A stretch of 64,000 nucleotides of DNA from Rhodospirillum centenum SW (GCF_000016185.1 NC_011420.2:3139001-3203000); one strand, 5' to 3'; counted from the first letter of the stretch, positions 45,185 to 53,403 are shown. Translations and numbers: made by a program. The notes: generated by a model from the letters alone, not told the origin.

Positions 45185-47587
45185 TCAGGCGGAATGGCGG
45201 GACAGCAGGTGCCAGGCGGCGCCGTTGCAGACGGCCGTCAGCGCCGCGTGCTGCGCGGCCAGCGTCTGTGCCGCCCCGTCGGGTCCGCTCCCGCCGGAAC
45301 CGTCCCCGGCGGAACCGTCCCCGGCGGCGGTGACGCTGACGGGGTTGGGGCCGGGATCGGTCTTCTTGACGGAGACGACGGCGCCGGCATGGGCGGCGGC
45401 CGGGGCGGGCAGGCGCACCTCCACCGGGCCGGCGAAGGCGCTGACCAGGTAGATGTCCGCACCGAGGTCGGCCTCCAGCAGCCCCGCCGCCTCGTGGAAG
45501 CGCACGGCGGCGCGCGGCCGGGCGGTGCCGGTGACCAGCCATTCCGCCCCGTTGCTGAAGACGGTGACATGGTCGTAGCGCCGGCCCAGCAGCCAGGACC
45601 GCCCCTCCGGCCCGCCGCCGCCATCCGTCGTGACGGTGACGGGGGCGGTGCCGTCGTCGGACTTCTTCACCGTCAGCCAGCGGCCGGCGGCCTGGGGATC
45701 GCCGGGGGCGGGCAGGCGCACCTCCACCGCCCCGCCGGCCGTGCCGACCAGATGCAGCCGGCGTGTCGTGTCGGGCCGGTAGAGACCGGGTCCGTCATGG
45801 AACCAGGCGTTCTCCGGCAGCAGGTTGGAGCCGGTCAGCCACCAGGTGGCGCCGTTGGAGACCAGGGTGGCGACGTCGTAGCGGTTGGCCAGCACGACCT
45901 CCCGGTTGTCGGGGCCGGGGCCGCCATCCTCGGTGATGCGGACGGGGTTGGGGCTGGCGTCGGTCTTCTTCACGGTGACGACGCGGCCGTTCGCCGGGTC
46001 GGCCGCGGGCAGGCGGAACTCCACCGGCCCGCCGAAGGCGGAGACGAGGTAGGTGGTGGACCGCAGGTCCGGCTCCACCAGCCCGCCCGCCGCGGGTTCG
46101 ACATAGTCGGTGTCGAGCTGCAACCCCTCCAGCCGCAGGTCGGTGATCCAGGTCTTCTTCAGGAAGTTGCGCGTGGGATGGCCGGCATTCACGGCGGTGA
46201 AGGCGCGGGTCTCCGCCGGGTCCCAGATCGGCTGCCCGGCGGTGGCGCTGAACAGGTTGACGATGCTGGTGTCGCGGCTGCCGTTGTCGATCCGGACGCC
46301 GGGCAGCGCCCCCAGGCTCTCGGCGTAGAAGTTCACGATCAGGGTCTGGTCCGTGGCGGCCCCCAGGCGGAAGCACGCCTCCCCCGACGGGTGCAGGTTC
46401 GCCTCGCAGTCCACGAAGCTGTTGTTGAAGCGCGCCGCCGACAGGAAGAAGCCGCAGCCCTGGATCGGCGCGCCCAGGGAATAGACCCGCACGTCGTGGA
46501 ACTTGTTGGCGTTGGGCGTGTCGCCCGTGCTCTCCACCGTCAGCAGCACGCCGTGGAGCTGCTGCCGGGCGCAGAGCACGCGGGCGACGTGGTTCCAGTA
46601 GCAGGGCCGGTCGGCATCGGCATGGCCGTCCAGCACGAGGCCGATCAGCGTGTCCCAGACGGAGACGTTCTCCACCACGTTCTTCACGCACGGCCCGTCG
46701 CGGCCGTAGAGCTTGATCCCCGTGGCGCCGCCGACGATGCGCAGGTCGCGCAGGGCCGCGTAGCCCTCCACGATCTCCACGGTGTTGAAGGGGCTGTCGT
46801 AGCCGGGCACGGCGGCGGCGTCGAACGGTTCGGCCCGCGCCTGGATCACCGATCCCTCGCCGACGCCGGACAGGGTCTGGCCGTAGCGCAGCGTCAGGGT
46901 GCCGGAGATGCGGTAGGCCCCGGCCGGCAGGTGGACGGCCCGGTGCGCCGCCAGCGCGGCCCGGATGGCCGCGGTGTCGTCCGCGATGCCGTCGCCCACG
47001 GCGCCGTAGTCCTTGGCCGAGACGCTGTCGCGCAGCTTGTCGGGCAGGCTGCGGGCGACGGCGCCGGCCCCGGCCTGCACGGTGGCGGGCAGCGGCGCCG
47101 GCAGCCCGGCCGGGTCCAGCGCCACCGGGTTGCCCTCGGCGTCGAAGCCCAGGACGCGGCCGGCGCGGACCCGGCGGTCGGGCAGCAGGGCGCCCGCCGG
47201 CAGGTCGGTGCCGGCATAGCGCAGCATGCGCTCCTGGTCGGCGGCAAGCTGCTGGATCTGCGCCGTCAGCCGGTCGAACTGTTCGTTCAGGCTGCGCGCG
47301 GCCAGCGGCCCGCTCTCCTGGAAGTCGGTCAGCCGCTCCACCGCCAGCCGGCGCTCCAGCGTCACCAGCACGCCGTCGGCGGGCGGCACCGCGAAGGTCA
47401 CCGCCCCGCCGCCCGCGGCCCCGATCCCGGCCACGGCATAGCCCTGGTCCTGCGGGGCCGCGTCCAGGAAGACCTTCAGGTCGCCGGCGGCGAAGATCGG
47501 GAAGGCGAAGACGAAGCGGGTGGTCTGCCCGTCCGCCCGGTACTGGACGCGCGGGCTCACCGCGGGCACGGGGATGTGCTCGGTCAT
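45185..47587 (-). CDS. Phage tail spike/fibre with beta-helix
   Basis: An 800-residue adhesin. The N-terminal 150 residues resemble the virion-binding head of T7-like tail fibres (PRVQYRADGQTTRFVFAFPI to LNEQFDRLTAQIQQLAADQE). A pectate-lyase-type beta-helix follows: VSAKDYGAVGDGIADDTAAI, HLPAGAYRISGTLTLRYG and VIVNFYAESLGALPGVRI-like rungs. The C-terminal 300 residues contain three tandem domains of about 95 residues, each with a pattern of EVRLPAP / VVTVKKTD / PV-V-EDGG / NGA-W-LTG. These are likely receptor-binding or trimer-tip modules. Host range probably depends on this protein. Confidence 0.85.
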   Translation of the reverse strand: MTEHIPVPAVSPRVQYRADGQTTRFVFAFPIFAAGDLKVFLDAAPQDQGYAVAGIGAAGGGAVTFAVPPADGVLVTLERRLAVERLTDFQESGPLAARSLNEQFDRLTAQIQQLAADQERMLRYAGTDLPAGALLPDRRVRAGRVLGFDAEGNPVALDPAGLPAPLPATVQAGAGAVARSLPDKLRDSVSAKDYGAVGDGIADDTAAIRAALAAHRAVHLPAGAYRISGTLTLRYGQTLSGVGEGSVIQARAEPFDAAAVPGYDSPFNTVEIVEGYAALRDLRIVGGATGIKLYGRDGPCVKNVVENVSVWDTLIGLVLDGHADADRPCYWNHVARVLCARQQLHGVLLTVESTGDTPNANKFHDVRVYSLGAPIQGCGFFLSAARFNNSFVDCEANLHPSGEACFRLGAATDQTLIVNFYAESLGALPGVRIDNGSRDTSIVNLFSATAGQPIWDPAETRAFTAVNAGHPTRNFLKKTWITDLRLEGLQLDTDYVEPAAGGLVEPDLRSTTYLVSAFGGPVEFRLPAADPANGRVVTVKKTDASPNPVRITEDGGPGPDNREVVLANRYDVATLVSNGATWWLTGSNLLPENAWFHDGPGLYRPDTTRRLHLVGTAGGAVEVRLPAPGDPQAAGRWLTVKKSDDGTAPVTVTTDGGGGPEGRSWLLGRRYDHVTVFSNGAEWLVTGTARPRAAVRFHEAAGLLEADLGADIYLVSAFAGPVEVRLPAPAAAHAGAVVSVKKTDPGPNPVSVTAAGDGSAGDGSGGSGPDGAAQTLAAQHAALTAVCNGAAWHLLSRHSA

Positions 47588-47679
47588 GATGGCTCCAGGA
47601 TGTGCAGTGAGGTCTCGCGCTCCGCCCCTCTGTCAGGCCGGAGGGTGCCGGGTCCCGGACAGGGCGGACGGGTCCGGGA

Positions 47680-48315
47680 TCACGTCCCCCGCATCGCGCG
47701 GCGGCGTGCCTCGATCCAGTCGGGCAGGGTGGTTCGCAGGCGGTCCAGAACGGAATGGGTGAGGCGCTGGTCGGCCATCTTGTCGGCCGTCTCCTCCAGC
47801 GCCGGCGGGACGCGGTCCAGCAGCGCGGCGATCCGGTCCTGCACACGGTTGCCGCCCATCGCCAGCGCCGGGCCGAGCCGGCGCCCCTGGGCGGGATCGG
47901 CCCGCAGTGCCCGCAGCCGGGCGGCGATGTCCGCCTCGTCCAGCCAGTCCACCTCCAGGGGCCGGGGCTCGCGGATCGCTGCCAGACGGTCGGGGCGGAC
48001 GATCTGGACGGCACCGGCGCAGTCCTCCCCGACATGGCCGAGGAGGGCCAGGACGTTGCGCGGGGAGACGCCGAACCGCTGGCCCCAGCGCTGGAGCACC
48101 GCCTCGTTGTCCGGCAGCAGCCCCCAGAGGAAGTTGGCGACGGCCTCGCCCGCATGCTCCTCCCGGTCCCGGGGCAGCGACAGGGACAGGGCCGCGACGG
48201 GTTGCCCCCGGTCGTCCCCGTGCGGCTCCCGGTAGCGCAGGACGCAACGTCCCTTCCGGGACGACAGCTCGCCGATCTCCGTCCCGGCGAGTAGCACGCT
48301 CAGCGGCCCGTTCAC
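47680..48315 (-). CDS. Kinase-less HipA-like protein
   Basis: A 211-residue protein whose first 135 residues are a good HipA N-terminal region: GTEIGELSSRKGRCVLRY, LSLSLPRDREEHAGEAVANF, LWGLLPDNEAVLQRWGQRFG and LLGHVGEDCAGAVQIVRPDR. The kinase core that should follow (normally about 200-300 more residues with the ATP loop, the HxxN and DxN motifs) is missing. After RLRALRADPAQ the chain runs straight into a helical C-terminus like that of full HipA (VQDRIAALLDRVPPALEETA). The frame is open, so this is an in-frame internal loss. The start is a GTG overlapping the hipB stop. It resembles the regulatory HipS part of HipBST systems in covering the N-terminal subdomain. Confidence 0.8.
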   Translation of the reverse strand: MNGPLSVLLAGTEIGELSSRKGRCVLRYREPHGDDRGQPVAALSLSLPRDREEHAGEAVANFLWGLLPDNEAVLQRWGQRFGVSPRNVLALLGHVGEDCAGAVQIVRPDRLAAIREPRPLEVDWLDEADIAARLRALRADPAQGRRLGPALAMGGNRVQDRIAALLDRVPPALEETADKMADQRLTHSVLDRLRTTLPDWIEARRRAMRGT

Positions 48316-48617
48316 GGCGTCCTCCGGCGGGCGCGCTCAAGGACCGCGTCCAGGTCGATGTCCGCGGCTGCGGGCGGTGCGCCGTCGGGGGCGGAGTCCC
48401 CCTCCCCGGCCCCGGCGTCGAGCCGGAGGGCGAGGTCGAGCGCCGCCAGGGTCCGCAGTACCAGACCCAGTTCCGCCCGTGGCCGGCCCTGCTCCAGGCC
48501 GATCAGCCAGTCGCGGCTGACGCCGGCCTTCTCCGCCAGGGCCCGCTGGCTCAGGCCCAGGGCGCGGCGGCGGCGGCCGATCGCCGTGCCGAGGTCCTTC
48601 GGGGTCAGGACGCGCAT
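48312..48617 (-). CDS. hipB: HipB-type antitoxin regulator
   Basis: A 101-residue XRE-family helix-turn-helix protein: LGTAIGRRRRALGLSQRALAEKAGVSRDWLIGLEQGRPRAELGLVLRTL. A short flexible C-terminus follows. It precedes the HipA-like gene and overlaps it, as in hipBA operons. The five palindromes at 48678-48801, directly upstream, are its likely operators. HipB normally dimerises, represses the operon and binds HipA. Confidence 0.9.
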   Translation of the reverse strand: MRVLTPKDLGTAIGRRRRALGLSQRALAEKAGVSRDWLIGLEQGRPRAELGLVLRTLAALDLALRLDAGAGEGDSAPDGAPPAAADIDLDAVLERARRRTP

Positions 48618-48677
48618 GGTCGTCGCCTCCGGTCGGGGACGGTCGAGCGGTGTCGACGGTCGTCCGCATGGGAAAAT

Positions 48678-48801
48678 GTCGACGAGCGTCGACCTGGTGT
48701 CAATGTCGACGCTCGTCGACCACGTACCAATGTCGGCGTTCGCCGACGGCGTTCCAATGTCGGCATTCGCCGACGACGTACCAATGTCGGCATGCGCCGA
48801 C
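48678..48801 (-). promoter_or_regulatory. Five tandem palindromic operators upstream of hipB
   Basis: Five inverted repeats start at 48678, 48705, 48732, 48759 and 48786, exactly 27 bp apart. The first two have arms GTCGAC-N4-GTCGAC; the other three have GTCGGC-N4-GCCGAC. The change in the left arm is matched in the right arm, so dyad symmetry is kept. Linkers share CAATG and related bases. A degenerate sixth site lies at about 48652. They end 61 bp from the hipB start. Confidence 0.85.
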
Positions 48802-48817
48802 GGGAGATCTGTCCGCG

Positions 48818-49351
48818 TCAGGAATAGCCGCGGGCGAGGCGTTGCAGGCGTTGGCGTTCGGTCAGTTCGGACAGGTCCAGCAGGTTGCGCCGGTAGGCGG
48901 CCCGGGCCTCGTCGTCCAGGGCCTTCAGGCGCAGCGCGTCCAGGCTGCGGGCGGTGGCGTCCTCCTCCGCCGCCTCGCGCACGAGGCCCAGCAGGATCGC
49001 CTCGCCCGAGCCGTCGGCGGCGGAGATGCCCTGGCCGCCCAGCTTCGCCCGCTGCCGGCCCACGGCCCGGCGCAGCGAGCGCTGGCGCCGGGTTTCCGCG
49101 GCCTGCGCCTCCACGGCGATCTGCCGGGCGCGGCGTTCGGCGTCGGTGCGGCGGGTCTCCGCCTCCAGGTCCTGCGCGGCGCGGAGCTGCGACAGTTCCA
49201 CCGCCTGACGGTAGTCCAGCAGGTCGTCCTCGCGCCGGCGGCGCTCGTCGCCGTCGTCGTCGCCGCCGTCCAGACCCAGGGTGCGGGCCGCGGACTTCAC
49301 GGTCCGCACCGTGCCCAGGGTCGCCAGCACGGGCGTGGTCAGTCCGGCCAT
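48818..49351 (-). CDS. Phage internal virion protein, T7 gp14-like position
   Basis: 177 residues, mostly charged helix (DERRRREDDLLDYRQAVELS to AVGRQRAKLGGQGISAADGS). The GGQGISAADGSGEAILLGL segment is typical of small internal virion proteins of podoviruses infecting alphaproteobacteria. It follows the tail tube B gene with an ATGA overlap. The large internal virion genes normally next in order are absent; the hip operators begin 17 bp after its stop. Confidence 0.65.
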   Translation of the reverse strand: MAGLTTPVLATLGTVRTVKSAARTLGLDGGDDDGDERRRREDDLLDYRQAVELSQLRAAQDLEAETRRTDAERRARQIAVEAQAAETRRQRSLRRAVGRQRAKLGGQGISAADGSGEAILLGLVREAAEEDATARSLDALRLKALDDEARAAYRRNLLDLSELTERQRLQRLARGYS

Positions 49352-51267
49352 CAGTCGTTCACCTTCAGCTCAAGGGTTGCGGACAGCAGCGTGAAGGGCA
49401 GCGGGCGGTCCTCCTCGATCCGCCAGAGCGGCCGGGTGCGGTCGTGCACCCAGCCCAGCGCCGCCAGCCGGCGGTCGCCGGTGAAGGGCGCCGCCGGGCG
49501 GCTGGAGAGCGGCGCCTGATCCATCCGGCGCAGCGGCACCTCCACCATGCCGCGGCCGAGATCGGCCCGCAGCGCGGGGGTGGCGGCCACGCGGAAGGTC
49601 ACGGCCAGCGGGCGCAGGGCGCGGCCCTGCCCCTCCGGCGCCAGGGCGTTGGGCGGCAGCGGCCTCCACCCGGTGGGTTGTAGGGCAGGCCCGGCGGTGA
49701 CGATTCCCGGGCCGGCCGGTCCAGCCGCAGCCGCCTCGGCTTCCACCACCGCCGGCCCCGGCAGGCAGCCGTCCGCCACGATGGCGACGCGCCGGCCCTC
49801 CAGATGCGACAGGCCCGACCAGCGCGGCGTCGGCGGGTCGGCCAGGCCGGACAGCGCGCTGTCCAGGGCGAGGCCGTCCTCCCACTGCTCCAGCATCCAG
49901 CGGCCCTGCCGCTCCACCAGCCAGTGGACCTCGCCGCGCACGACGGCGAGGGAGCGGACGGCGCCGTCCGTCTCCAGCCGGGTCCAGCCGGTGACCTGCT
50001 CGGCCCGGTCCAGCGTCAGGGCGGCGACGCCGCCGTCCGCCTGCACCGCCAGCAGCAGCCGGCGGCCGGGGTCCACGTCCAGTTCCACCGGGGCGCGGCA
50101 GAGATGGCCGGCGGCCAGCGTCAGGTCGGTGGTGCTGTAGCTGCTCTCCAGGTCGGTCCAGAGGAACTCCCGCACCGCCCCGTCGCGGCCGGCGAACAGG
50201 GTGGCCCCGTCCACCTCCCGCGCCGGGATCTGCCGGCCGGGACCGCTGCCGACCCGGCTCTGCCGGTCCAGCCGCACCTCCTTCGGGGTCAGCGGCTCGC
50301 CGGTGACGGCCCATTCCGCCCCGGTGGTGAAGACCTGCAGGTGCCGGCCGGAGAAGACCTGCCGGATGGCGTTCACCTGGTCGGACAGGATGGCGAACTC
50401 GATCGCCTCGTCGTCCTCCCCCTCGCCCGGATCGAAGTCGAACAGGTCGCCCGAGCGCGACAGCCAGAGCCGGTTGGGCAGGTCGCGGCTGCCGCCGATC
50501 ACCAGCCGGTCCTGGTGGAAGCAGGCGCTGACCGGCCAGCCGCGCAGGGGGGAGAAGGCGGGCTCGTCCCAGTCGATGGAGGGCTCCGCGTCCGGCACAT
50601 CCTCCAGCAGGTCGATCTCCGCCAGGGTGGGGGAGCGCACGGCCACCACCAGCCCCTGGCGCCGGCGCAGCCGGAACGGCCGGCCGGCATGTGCGCCGTC
50701 GAACACCGGGGCGGAGGCGCGCACCCGGACCCGGCCGCGGGTGCCGGAGGGGGTGAGCGTCACCGCGGCGTCGGCGAAGCGGTGGAACGGAAGCCGCTGC
50801 AGCGCGCGACCGTCCGCCGTCTTTACCGTCGAGAAGCGCCACGCCTCGCAGCGCCAGCGCCGGTCGCCGCTGCGGACGATGCGGCGCGGCGGCACGTCGG
50901 GGTGGCAGACCAGCAGCACGTCGGCCGACTGGGTCCAGGCGAGCTGGGCGAGCTGCCCGGCGGTCCAGGGCGTCTCCAGCACCGCCTCGGTCGCGCCGTC
51001 GCGGAACACCTCCAGCCGCCGGTCGGTGAAGGCCAGCAGGTAGGCCTGCTCGGTGTCGAAGGCGAAGGCGGCCAGCCGGCCGGGGCCGGGCAGGGTGGCG
51101 AGATAGGCCGTGCCCGGCCGCCGCGTCACCCCGCCGGTCGGCAGGATCAGCACGTTGCGCAGGGCGAGCGCCCCCGTCTCGTAGCTGCGCAGGTCGCCGC
51201 GGCCCAGCAGGTCGGGCGACAGTTCGCCGCCGGTGAAGGCGGCCTTGACGCTGCGGAGACGGGTCAT
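49351..51267 (-). CDS. Phage tail tubular protein B-like
   Basis: A 638-residue virion protein. The N-terminus MTRLRSVKAAFTGGELSPDL and the segment LALRNVLILPTGGVTRRPGT are typical of T7 gp12-like nozzle proteins of podoviruses. Beta-propeller-like repeats follow (AFDTEQAYLLAFTDRRLEVF, FHQDRLVIGGSRDLPNRLWL, FTTGAEWAVTGEPLTPKEVR). The start at 51267 overlaps the tail tube A stop. The gene is intact. Confidence 0.82.
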   Translation of the reverse strand: MTRLRSVKAAFTGGELSPDLLGRGDLRSYETGALALRNVLILPTGGVTRRPGTAYLATLPGPGRLAAFAFDTEQAYLLAFTDRRLEVFRDGATEAVLETPWTAGQLAQLAWTQSADVLLVCHPDVPPRRIVRSGDRRWRCEAWRFSTVKTADGRALQRLPFHRFADAAVTLTPSGTRGRVRVRASAPVFDGAHAGRPFRLRRRQGLVVAVRSPTLAEIDLLEDVPDAEPSIDWDEPAFSPLRGWPVSACFHQDRLVIGGSRDLPNRLWLSRSGDLFDFDPGEGEDDEAIEFAILSDQVNAIRQVFSGRHLQVFTTGAEWAVTGEPLTPKEVRLDRQSRVGSGPGRQIPAREVDGATLFAGRDGAVREFLWTDLESSYSTTDLTLAAGHLCRAPVELDVDPGRRLLLAVQADGGVAALTLDRAEQVTGWTRLETDGAVRSLAVVRGEVHWLVERQGRWMLEQWEDGLALDSALSGLADPPTPRWSGLSHLEGRRVAIVADGCLPGPAVVEAEAAAAGPAGPGIVTAGPALQPTGWRPLPPNALAPEGQGRALRPLAVTFRVAATPALRADLGRGMVEVPLRRMDQAPLSSRPAAPFTGDRRLAALGWVHDRTRPLWRIEEDRPLPFTLLSATLELKVND

Positions 51268-51860
51268 GCCCCGCCCCCGCCCTGCCGGGCCTCGATCAGG
51301 GTGAAGTCCTCGAAGCGGTCCTGGCTGTCCTGCTGCGTGTCGATCAGGCGGGCGCGGCGGAATTCCGCGTCGGCCAGTCGCCACAGCATCTCCGCCCGGC
51401 TGGAATTCTCCGTCAGCGGCAGGCAGAACTCCGCCGCCAGCCGGGCGATCAGGGCCTGGTCGAAGAAGGGCGGGAAGCTCTCCTCGGCCGGGCGGTGCAG
51501 GTAGGTCAGGATCACGGCGTCCGCATCGGCCAGCAGCGTGCCGCCCTGGATGCGGTACTCCAGCCCCCGCATCCGCCCGCCGCGCCCGGCCGACAGCGCC
51601 CGCAGGAAGCCGTCGGGCAGGGCGAAGGCGTGCGCCGGCCCGGCCACGGCGGTGCCCTGGGGCGGGTCGGCCAGCCGGGCCAGCCCGGCATGCAGGGTGG
51701 CGAAGCTCCAGCCGTGGGCGGAGAGCAGCGCATCGCGCGTGGGGGCGTAGAGCGCCGCCGCCACCTCCGCCTCCGCCGTGCCGTCGGCGAAGCTGGCGAT
51801 GCCGGCGGCACCGATCTTCAGGAGCGCGCGGGCGCACAGGCCGATCGCGGTGAGGGCCAT
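51264..51860 (-). CDS. Phage tail tubular protein A-like
   Basis: 198 residues. MALTAIGLCARALLKIGAAG at the start and the later ARDALLSAHGWSFATLHAGL-like and LIARLAAEFCLPLTENSSRA segments match the T7 gp11-like gatekeeper of the tail. It overlaps the next gene by four bases. The ATG at 51858-51860 was chosen because the family starts there. Confidence 0.83.
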   Translation of the reverse strand: MALTAIGLCARALLKIGAAGIASFADGTAEAEVAAALYAPTRDALLSAHGWSFATLHAGLARLADPPQGTAVAGPAHAFALPDGFLRALSAGRGGRMRGLEYRIQGGTLLADADAVILTYLHRPAEESFPPFFDQALIARLAAEFCLPLTENSSRAEMLWRLADAEFRRARLIDTQQDSQDRFEDFTLIEARQGGGGA

Positions 51861-51949
51861 GGGGTAACTCCCGGAACGGAGGGCGAGGGGGAGGGGGAGG
51901 GGGAGGGGGAGGGAAGGCGGCGGCGCGGGTCCGGTCGGTCCGGGGCCGG

Positions 51950-52220
51950 TCAGTCCGTATCGCTGGCGCCGACCGGGGTCAGGTCGGACAGGTCCACGAT
52001 GCCGGCGGTGTTGCTGGCGACGACCAGGAGGCCGGCGGCCGGGGTGCCGTCGGTGTCGGTGTTCGCCAGCAGCATGTCGCCGACCCGCAGCATGTGGCCG
52101 GCGGCGTTGAAGTAGCCGCTGACGCGCACCTGGGTGTGCAGGTCGGCGGTGGTGTAGTGCCAGAGCGTGAAGCCGTTGAGCATAGGCCAGCACGCTCAGG
52201 TCCTTCGGCAGGAAGGCCAT
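51950..52220 (-). pseudogene. Small phage virion-associated gene with a frameshift
   Basis: From the ATG at 52220 the frame reads MAFLPKDLSVLAYA and then loses homology; one base later the other frame continues NGFTLWHYTTADLHTQV, GYFNAAGHMLRVGDMLLANT and DTDGTPAAGLLVVASNTAG to a stop at 51950. Related phages encode these as one protein of about 90 residues, from memory. A surplus T near 52180 (coding GCTCAAC for expected GCCAAC) explains the break. A short version could start at an ATG at 52183. Confidence 0.7.
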
Positions 52221-52308
52221 CGCGAGATCTCCGGGGATCGGGGGAAGAGGCGGGGTGGCAGAGGAAGCGATGAAGCGGGGAAGCGGGGGAGAGGGGCCGG
52301 GCGGCCCC

Positions 52309-53127
52309 TCACGCCTCCTTGCAGCGCAGGGTGACGACGCCCTTGGGGTCGATCAGGCAGGCGCCCTGGCTCATCATGTGGTTGACGAAGAAGGCGGCGC
52401 GGTCGCCGTGCCAGGTCACGTCGGTGGCCACGTCGGCGCCGGCGGCATGGCCCACGGCGGTGCGGTGGTACCAGTGGCAGAGCCGGACCCCGCCGGTCAG
52501 GGTCAGCCCGGAATGCGGCATCCAGAGCGTGCCCAGCCAACGCTTGGCCTGGGTGCCGCGCCAGGGCAGCTCGTCCGCGCCGACATAATCGGCGTCCGCG
52601 AATTCCGGCAGGGCCAGGAGCTGGCTCCACTGCTTCCAGCCGACGACGGCGGTGCGCTGGCCGTCGTCCGGCACGTCGGCCGTGCCCAGCATCTCGAAGG
52701 CGGCCAGCACCTTGTCGCGGGTCAGCCCGTCGGTGGCGGCCCCGGCCAGGTTGGCGGAGCGGTCCAGCTCGGCGATGATCAGCTCGTCGGTCTTGCGGCC
52801 CAGCGCATAGGCGCCGGCATTGGCGACGACGGCGCGCTCGTCGATGTTGACCTTCAGCTCGTCCAGCCGGTCCACCCAGTCGCCGGCGTAATAGTCGGCC
52901 AGCGCGCATTCGACATGGGAATGCTCCAGGTTCATCACCGGCACCTTGCCGTGCCGGGCCTTGGTGCTGGCGGCACCGCGGCCGACCACCTGGAACACGG
53001 TGGAGGCGCCCTGGACATCGGTCTTGTGGCGCACGGTGGCGCGCAGCTTCGAGCCCATGCGCTGGTAGGATTCGTGGACCTCGCGCTCGAACTGCTTGAT
53101 GAAGGCCTGGTCGATCGTCGTGGACAT
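52309..53127 (-). CDS. Phage major capsid protein
   Basis: 272 residues: MSTTIDQAFIKQFEREVHES at the start, then LRATVRHKTDVQGASTVFQV, DYYAGDWVDRLDELKVNIDE, RKTDELIIAELDRSA and a C-terminal half with AKRWLGTLWMPHSGLTLTGG and HMMSQGACLIDPKGVVTLRC. This matches the capsid family of several podoviruses without a separate protease. The upstream promoter (53344-53372) probably drives the whole block. No portal or scaffold gene precedes it. Confidence 0.85.
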   Translation of the reverse strand: MSTTIDQAFIKQFEREVHESYQRMGSKLRATVRHKTDVQGASTVFQVVGRGAASTKARHGKVPVMNLEHSHVECALADYYAGDWVDRLDELKVNIDERAVVANAGAYALGRKTDELIIAELDRSANLAGAATDGLTRDKVLAAFEMLGTADVPDDGQRTAVVGWKQWSQLLALPEFADADYVGADELPWRGTQAKRWLGTLWMPHSGLTLTGGVRLCHWYHRTAVGHAAGADVATDVTWHGDRAAFFVNHMMSQGACLIDPKGVVTLRCKEA

Positions 53128-53343
53128 CCGGGAATTCCTTCCTAGGGTGCGGGCGCGCGGAAACGGCCCGGTTCCCGGGCCCCCCGGCCAAGGGGACCCG
53201 GCCGCGGCGGCGGCGCGACGATGGGTGGAAAAGGGGAAAGATCAGGGGGCTGGGGCCGGACCGGCCCGCCACGGGGCAGGCGCGGTTCCCCGGCCGGACG
53301 CCCGCCGGTGCCGTCCGGGCACACGTCGGGCGGTGCTGACCCG

Positions 53344-53372
53344 GTTATGGGTTATTAATCCTATACTGTCAA
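53344..53372 (-). promoter_or_regulatory. Sigma-70-type promoter upstream of the phage block
   Basis: On the minus strand, a perfect -35 box TTGACA (53367-53372) is followed after 17 bp by CATAAC (53344-53349) as the -10. It lies in the only AT-rich patch of the region, 217 bp before the capsid start. This would let host polymerase transcribe the phage remnant. Confidence 0.65.
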
Positions 53373-53403
53373 GCGGGAACTTGCGGCTTCCGGGGCAGTC
53401 CCC

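Larger units (their letters stand above)
41678..53127 (-). mobile_element. Podovirus-like prophage remnant
   Basis: A continuous minus-strand block of phage late genes in T7-like order: capsid, small virion protein, tail tube A, tail tube B, internal virion protein, then (after an inserted hipBA) tail spike, a small gene, large terminase, a membrane/coiled-coil protein, SleB-like lysin and holin. Portal, scaffold, DNA replication, RNA polymerase, integrase and repressor genes are absent, so it cannot make a normal phage alone. Most genes keep intact frames with overlapping stops and starts. No clear attachment repeats were found at the ends. Confidence 0.85.

Noticed and set aside
45080-48235. 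Open frame of 1051 codons on the plus strand
   Set aside because: It lies opposite the tail spike and hipA genes; composition is His/Gly/Arg/Gln-rich low complexity, typical of antisense frames in GC-rich DNA.
48605-48793. Peptide with 9-residue repeats (MPTLVRRRR-like) on the minus strand
   Set aside because: A 27-bp repeat gives 9-residue repeats in all frames; overlaps hipB start and has no ribosome site.
48678-48801. CRISPR array
   Set aside because: The 27-bp units are contiguous with no unique spacers, and the conserved part is a palindrome next to hipB; operators explain it better.
41678-53127. Gene transfer agent cluster
   Set aside because: The holin family is shared with gene transfer agents, but tail tube A/B, tail spike and the terminase are of the podovirus type and the order is T7-like.
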